From: Entonaema liquescens
Taxonomy: Eukaryota; Ascomycota; Sordariomycetes; Xylariales; Xylariaceae
DNA: 64,000 nt
NCBI GenBank assembly: GCA_902805475.1
Contig: CADCSX010000012.1
Location: forward strand, 1,302,001 to 1,366,000
Reading direction: 5' to 3'
In this document: positions 58,682-64,000 of the stretch, in pieces
Layout of the letters: each line of letters starts with the position of its first letter
Position numbering within the stretch: the first letter of the stretch is position 1
Made by a program: the position numbers and the translations under genes
Notes under the pieces: model-generated
Database searches by the model: none
Told to the model about the DNA's origin: nothing
Seen by the model: the letters and a program-made list of their open reading frames with translations, nothing else

Positions 58682-61183
58682 ATCCTTCTCTCCTGCATCA
58701 CATTCCTCCAGCTGAGGATATCATGCACACATCACGCCTATCACGACTAATATAGCAACGCGAAGAGGCATGAAGGCCGGACTACACCTACCTGTATGTC
58801 TACCTTTCTTCCGCGCACATACATACCTACATATCGAATTCTGGGTGGTTTTCTCTCTTCGAATTCAAGATACCACACGCCGTTAATTCAGGGGAGGCTA
58901 TCTATCTTTCTATTTGATTCTTCGTCTCTCGTTTCCTCGACACAGTTTACAAGAGGGCAAATAAAAGAATGAAAAGAACAAGAAAAAAAAAGATGTGTGC
59001 TGTTATTGTGATACTTGGTAATAATCAGGGACTGGCGGTTGATCATCAGGAACAGACGAAAAGAGATTCCTCTCCCCTGATTCAACTGCCAGTACATGGT
59101 CCTCACAACTCCACATACGGGGGTTTTCGATGCTTTAGCAGAAAGTGGGATTTTTCTTTTACCATCGGTTTCTTTCGAATATTTCCATGCAATGATTATG
59201 TCTGTCTACCTGCCCAATAGGGCAGCACACTATATAATATCTCGGGTTTCATCGGACGGGTTACACTCGATCTCGGCTCGGCTATCTGCACTTACATCTA
59301 CATCTACATCTACATCTACGATTTTAGTCAGGCGGACGGCAGGGCCGGAACAGGAACGAAAAAAAAAAGTGGAAAAGAAAAACTAAATCTGGCTACTCGG
59401 GCTGGGGTAGTAGTAGGAATGGAGGTGCGGGCATGAGAATAGATGCATAATCTGGTGGACACGAAACGAACAAAATAACAACACCACGGCATCGGTGATG
59501 GGCGGCCTTTACTTTTGCTTTACCAATTAGGCGGAAATACCCGCGGCGGCGCATCCAAAAGAAAAGAAAAGAAGAAAAGAAACATAACAAAGCAACCCGA
59601 GAATCTGGGTTTGGGTAAAGATAATTTCACGTCTTGTCTTTTTTTACTTGCATAATGCCACGGAAAACTGCGGTGGAGATACCAGATTTTTGCATCAAAG
59701 GTTACTAGACCTTTCAGGAGTGCAAACCGGGCGGAGTTCATTGGTTGGGTTGAAATGGATTGTTTGTTTTTTCCAGGCAGGTTTTTTCCAGTCGGACACG
59801 TGGGAAGTGATTCCAGCTCTAAGCTCTAAAAGGAGAAGAAGGATATGGACACCTTACCGTGAAAGTGTAGTCCCGTAAGTCATCATTATTAGTACTATTA
59901 TTTCTAAATGTTGCAATTCTCAATTTTTTACAATGCGGCGCCTGGTATCCTCGGACCAGTCTCGGTGATTTTGTGTGTGGTATGTATGTGATAGTAATAT
60001 GACAGGCATTCGTAACAAGAGTTACCTATACATCAAGGGAGAGGGGTCTATCCCAGCGTGTTGAATTTGGCCGGTCTGCAAGTTCCGAGCGCGTAATAGA
60101 ATCAAATGCGTTGTCTCTTTTGCCACAATGCTAGCTGCAATGTATGTATGTGTTAGGTAGGTAAGTACCTAACTCACGATGATTTTCTTCGTGAAAGCGG
60201 TCTGCAGGAGTGGCATAGCCATTGACGAACCCATGACGCTCCGTGCCGAGAGGAAGTAGACAAATGCCTCACTGAAGGATGGGGTGGCTATCCTCGGGTC
60301 GAGCCAGCGCTGAGGCTCTTATCAATTACTTGAATCATGGTTCGGCGTTCCTACTCGAGCGGCTGATCGAACGAGGTGCTTGAGATAAACATGGAAATCT
60401 CGTCAAAGCAGTCTGCACTCTGCACTCTTATGAATAACTCTGGGTCACTTACCCGCCCGTGCCTGTCTGTACCTGCAAATAGCTCGTTTGGGATCCCTGC
60501 TTGCAGATGGGCGAATGAGATGATTTATATTTTCGATTCTCGATCTTAACCCGTACACCGGCTTCAATGCTTGTGGAGGACCCTGCAATTTTCTTTAGCT
60601 AATCGTATCTTATTTTGCGAGGCGAGGTTTACGATTATTCATTCCTCGACACATCCCGTTTCTTATCGCGGTCTGGTTATGGACTGGGGTTATGTGGTAT
60701 AAGTCCCGAAACAGCGGAAGATCAACGCAAGCAATTCTGGATGAACATTTAGGTTCAAGGGAAAATGTGATAGATCTGGTTTATTGTAGCCGTATGCCAT
60801 GGTATTGGGTCTTTGCCTTACGCTCTTACTAGGCAACCAGAACACCGATCGTGGGAGGCATTGCATGAAAGCTTGACATGTCAACCGAGTTAGCCGCAAC
60901 ATCCTTTTTACTATGTACTATTTCACCACAACGGCACCTGACCCGGTTGGAAGTGACTGGCATCGCTTCACATGCATGAGGGCGGGGTAAATAACAAAAT
61001 GAGGCAAGTTGTTGAGAAGCTAAGTCGTAGATGTCGAATCACCGGTCTGGACAAGTCGGGCTCTACCCAAGGCTGTTCTATCGCTCTCTATCTCAAGAAG
61101 TGATGCAGTTATGACGAATGTAACGACCGCTTTCAGCTTCCGAATAGCGGTGTAATTCGGTATTCGGGCAAAGAGATGCGGCA
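58682..61183. other. Intergenic, convergent 3' ends
   Basis: About 2.5 kb between the zinc-finger gene (+) and URM1 (-). It includes the likely long 3'UTR of the former. No coding exon is supported; minus-strand frames such as 60690-60902 are short and unrecognised. Confidence 0.5.
59294..59319. repeat. (ACATCT)n short tandem repeat
   Basis: About four and a half 6-bp units, downstream of the zinc-finger gene; not part of a supported coding region. Confidence 0.85.
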
Positions 61184-61784
61184 CTACCCGCCGTGCAGCG
61201 TAGAGACGAATAGGATATTGTCCCTTGCTTGTATCTCATAAGCCTCTTCGCCTTCTAATTCCCAATCTGCATCGTTGATCAGGACGAGGATACCAGGACG
61301 GCTAAGTTGACGTATTAGCTAGCTCGCCAAGCACACGTTTTGATAGGGGAGATAATGCATAAGTACGCGGCTGTTATGTGGTGGGGGGATCCCTATCGAG
61401 TGCTTGAGATGGTCGGGTAAAATAGGAATTATAGAATGGCCAGAATATTAACGTACAGATGATCTTGTAGAACGAAAAGGTCCTTGCGGGCATCTCTCAT
61501 AGTATGTTCACATAGGTAATGAATCAAATCGGCGATAGTTACCGGCTTGCCATCTTTGTTCGTAGCTGGTATGGAGATGGCATGACGACGCTGATCTGAA
61601 AATAGCATCTCCAGGCCGCCTCTAATCTATCGTCAGTATAACTCCCATAAAGTACTCGTATATGAGATATAACTATATCTATCTATAACATAAACTACAT
61701 AGGGGACACTTACGTGAACTCAACATCGATAGATAGCTTGGGAACTTCGACCTGAACCGGGGCCGTTTCCGTGGTAGTAGACAT
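61184..61784 (-). CDS. URM1: Ubiquitin-related modifier URM1, three exons
   Basis: Sulfur-carrier protein of the beta-grasp fold. Its C-terminal thiocarboxylate supplies sulfur for the 2-thiolation of wobble uridine in tRNA-Lys, -Glu and -Gln, and it can be attached to proteins. Exons on minus are 61784-61714, 61621-61457 and 61301-61184, all GT-AG and in phase; 117 residues. Visible: [19 protein letters not shown], then [31 protein letters not shown] and the family-defining end LFVSTLHGG with the terminal di-glycine. The exons are too short for ordinary ORF detection. Divergent from the mitochondrial carrier (518 bp between starts). Confidence 0.95.
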
Positions 61785-62302
61785 TATAGCAAGTTGCACG
61801 AAAGTAACTGCGACTATTCGGACTATAGCTATAGTAAGAGGTATTAGTGGGTTCGGCCGCGAGTGAATAATTAAATATTGTGCCGGCTTTGAATTGTGAA
61901 TATGCGCATTGTGCAGTGGTTTAAAAGATGTAATTCGTAATTCACATTGGAATTCAAATGCGGATAATGGGTTATACTGGTAGAAATAATATTCATTTAA
62001 AGCGGCCTAACACATAACCTTAGCGCAATATACACACGGTAAGTACGTATTGTAGCTAACTTTAAGACTCGGTTATGTAAGCTTCAATGGAGTCATCATG
62101 AGTAAGTCAAAGTAGGTACCTAACTAAGAAGTTCGAGTGAATATATTGGCTCTTGTCGGCCGATAAGATTACATAATCTCACGACTTGAATAGAAAAGAA
62201 AAAAAAAAAAAAAAAACTTCTTTCAAGATATTAGTACTGTTCCACGCGAAATATCGATACGGTCTTATTATAATGTAATTGATCTTATCTAGATCTACCT
62301 CT
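61785..62302. promoter_or_regulatory. Divergent URM1 / mitochondrial carrier promoter region
   Basis: 518 bp between two start codons on opposite strands. Contains a TAGGTACCTAACTA palindrome at about 62113-62126 and an A18 run at 62199-62216, about 90 bp upstream of the carrier ATG. Confidence 0.55.
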
Positions 62303-63310
62303 ATGCCACAGAATCATGCGGGTCTCTCTCCCGCCTTCGTTGAGACCATCGCCGGTCTGTCCGCGGGATCCATAGCCACGCTCGTCGTCCACCCCCTCGA
62401 CATCGTCAAGACCCGGATGCAGAGTAGGGTACCTCCCATCATACTCTATTTTATTCTATGATCACATACTAAAATCCACCTTATAGTTTATCAGCGCACA
62501 GCGGCGACTTCTCATCAGCCTCTCACCACCGTGTCGTTGATCCGTTCCCTGACGCAGACGCCACATCCCGTAGCGTCTCTCTATCGAGGTCTCGCGCCTA
62601 ATCTCCTTGGAAATGCCTCTAGTTGGGCTTCCTTTTTCTTCTTCAAGGCCCGGGCCGAGCGCGCCATTCTAGCCTTGAAGACCTCTCCAGATGCCTCGCT
62701 TGCGCCACGAGACTACTTCGTATCTTCGGGTCTGGCCGGTCTCATCACCCAGGTTTTGACGAACCCCATCTGGGTCCTGAAGACGCGCATGCTCTCATCT
62801 GACAGGAGCGCTGCGGGTGCGTATCCGAGCATGCGGGCTGGAGCCGCTCACCTCTTACGTCACGAAGGCTGGAGGGGGTTCTATCGGGGTTTGGGTATCA
62901 GCCTGTTCGGCGTAGCTCACGGGGCGGTGCAATTTGCCGTCTATGACCCAGTCAAAAGACTATACTTTGCGCGCCGCGGTCCTTTCTCAGCCTTTCGAGA
63001 ACCGGAGGACAGGGCGAGACAGAGAATGAGTACCGAGGCGACTCTCGTGATCTCCAGCATCGCCAAGTTAGTTGCCGGCGCAGTAACTTATCCCTACCAG
63101 GTCATTCGCAGCCGTCTGCAAAATTACGATGCTGATACAAGATTCGGAAGGGGTATCAAAGGTGTCGTAAGGAGAACATGGACGGAAGAAGGCTGGCGAG
63201 GTTTCTACCGTGGGATCATACCTGGTGTGGTAAGAGTCCTCCCTGCCACCTGGGTCACGTTCCTCGTATACGAAAACGTCAAATTCTACTTACCCCAGTG
63301 GACGACCTAG
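62303..63310 (+). CDS. Mitochondrial carrier, FLX1 (FAD)/folate carrier type
   Basis: Inner-membrane solute carrier of the SLC25 family. Exons are 62303-62423 and 62487-63310, with a 63-bp intron joining A|TT; 314 residues. Three ~100-residue repeats each show the carrier signature: HPLDIVKTRMQ, NPIWVLKTRML and YPYQVIRSRLQ, followed by YRGL, FYRGLG and FYRGI. The second-repeat PIWVLKTRM and GAVQFAVYDPVKR favour the FLX1/folate/NAD+ subgroup over ADP/ATP or tricarboxylate carriers; FAD is the likeliest substrate but this is inference. The start was chosen at MPQNHAG because the first helix follows within about 15 residues. No frameshift. Confidence 0.9.
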
Positions 63311-63789
63311 CCAAGTTAGTTTTGGGGTTTCTTAAGGAGTCAACTCTTTGTGATGTTTGTGGAAACAAAAAGGCTTAACCTAAGAATACCCTCGGTCAAC
63401 CTCTTGTCTGTAAATTATACTAATATAACTTAAACAAGAAGTCTACTTCATATAATGATACGTCAAATTACCCTCTGTGGCAACATCTGAACGCTAGGTG
63501 ATAAAACAGGCCTAACAAATAGGCCGGGGGAATAGCAATATTACCGTACAATATCCACCGCCACGATGAACAATAGCAAGGGTTACGATAACTTGAAAGT
63601 ATTTTTTGATCATCATCTTGGATCACGTATTCACTGTAAGTGAGGTCAAGGCTTAAATAAATTAGGTATTCTAATTTTATACAGGACTAAGCACGAGAGC
63701 ACGGAAAAAAGCCACGAAGCCCACATATATTTTTGTCAATGCCAAATTCCCATGACCCCTAAACCCCATTATTGATCTTACACCTCATC
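63311..63789. other. Intergenic, convergent 3' ends
   Basis: Spacer between the carrier (+) and the partial gene at the right edge (-). AT-rich; no gene is seen. Confidence 0.5.
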
Positions 63790-64000
63790 TTATGAGACCA
63801 CCTTATGTTCTAGTAGGAAGGTCTCTTCGATGGCAGATCTTCGCCTGAATACTCTGAGCCACCTCTCACCCCAGCGTTTAATGACATCTTCTCCGCCGTC
63901 CGATACTACAGGGTCCATAATCTGGTCTTTGGTTCCCTGTGCCCAGCTGACCAAGGCGTCTTCCATATTCTTGAAGAGTTCACGCATATTGGCCACTTCC
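63790..64000 (-). CDS. Partial unidentified gene, C-terminal 69 residues
   Basis: The minus-strand frame is open to the window edge and ends at 63790. Its visible part reads MRELFKNMEDALVSWAQGTK, then DPVVSDGGEDVIKRWGERWL, and ends LEHKVVS. Charged and amphipathic, with no membrane segment. Because the frame is open through the edge, it is most likely the 3' end of a longer gene. The family is not recognised. Confidence 0.5.
   Translation of the reverse strand, partial: EVANMRELFKNMEDALVSWAQGTKDQIMDPVVSDGGEDVIKRWGERWLRVFRRRSAIEETFLLEHKVVS

Overview
This is a nuclear window from a filamentous ascomycete, most likely a sordariomycete; Xylariales is only a guess. The evidence is short GT-AG introns (about 47-160 bp, often with CTAAC- or CTGAC-type branch sites), one gene per transcription unit on both strands, housekeeping proteins of clear Pezizomycotina type, a tRNA gene with a short intron, and intergenic DNA rich in TAGGTACCTA-like palindromes.

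Layout. 0-4.4 kb holds the 3' part of an ARO8-type aminotransferase, ribosomal protein L4 with a 5'UTR intron, and tRNA-Glu(CTC). 6.4-13.7 kb holds a secreted heme peroxidase with a long C-terminal extension and a Ulp2-like SUMO protease. 14.4-18.4 kb holds signal peptidase subunit SPC3, a 60-residue candidate secreted protein and an unidentified membrane protein. 19.2-25.5 kb is an accessory block of damaged genes: a CorA-like remnant, a frameshifted secreted protein, a 5'-truncated subtilisin and an amino-acid transporter with in-frame stops. 26.3-34.9 kb holds TOM40, a 6-phosphofructo-2-kinase with an altered phosphatase motif, and exocyst SEC8. 38.4-44.7 kb holds SMI1/KNR4, VPS68/TMEM50, the tiny four-exon TOM7, and splicing factor SF3B4. 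44.7-56.9 kb is a gene desert with an almost pure AT tract. 56.9-64 kb holds an AZF1-like C2H2 factor, URM1, a FLX1/folate-type mitochondrial carrier and the end of an unidentified gene.

The recognisable genes are mostly core cell biology: translation and splicing (RPL4, SF3B4, tRNA-Glu, URM1), mitochondrial import and transport (TOM40, TOM7, carrier), secretion (SPC3, SEC8) and cell wall or glycolytic regulation (SMI1, PFK-2). I see no biosynthetic gene cluster, CRISPR array, rRNA or intact transposon.

The most important quality signal is a set of one-base deletions, nearly all in short homopolymers, that break the frames of otherwise well conserved genes (RPL4, SPC3, TOM40, SF3B4, the membrane protein and the CorA-like remnant). 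For the essential genes this looks like assembly error rather than biology. It must be told apart from the genuinely decayed genes at 19-25 kb. No convincing new multi-gene system was found. The best novelty leads are the 60-residue secreted protein, the peroxidase C-terminal extension, and the AT tract inside the gene desert.
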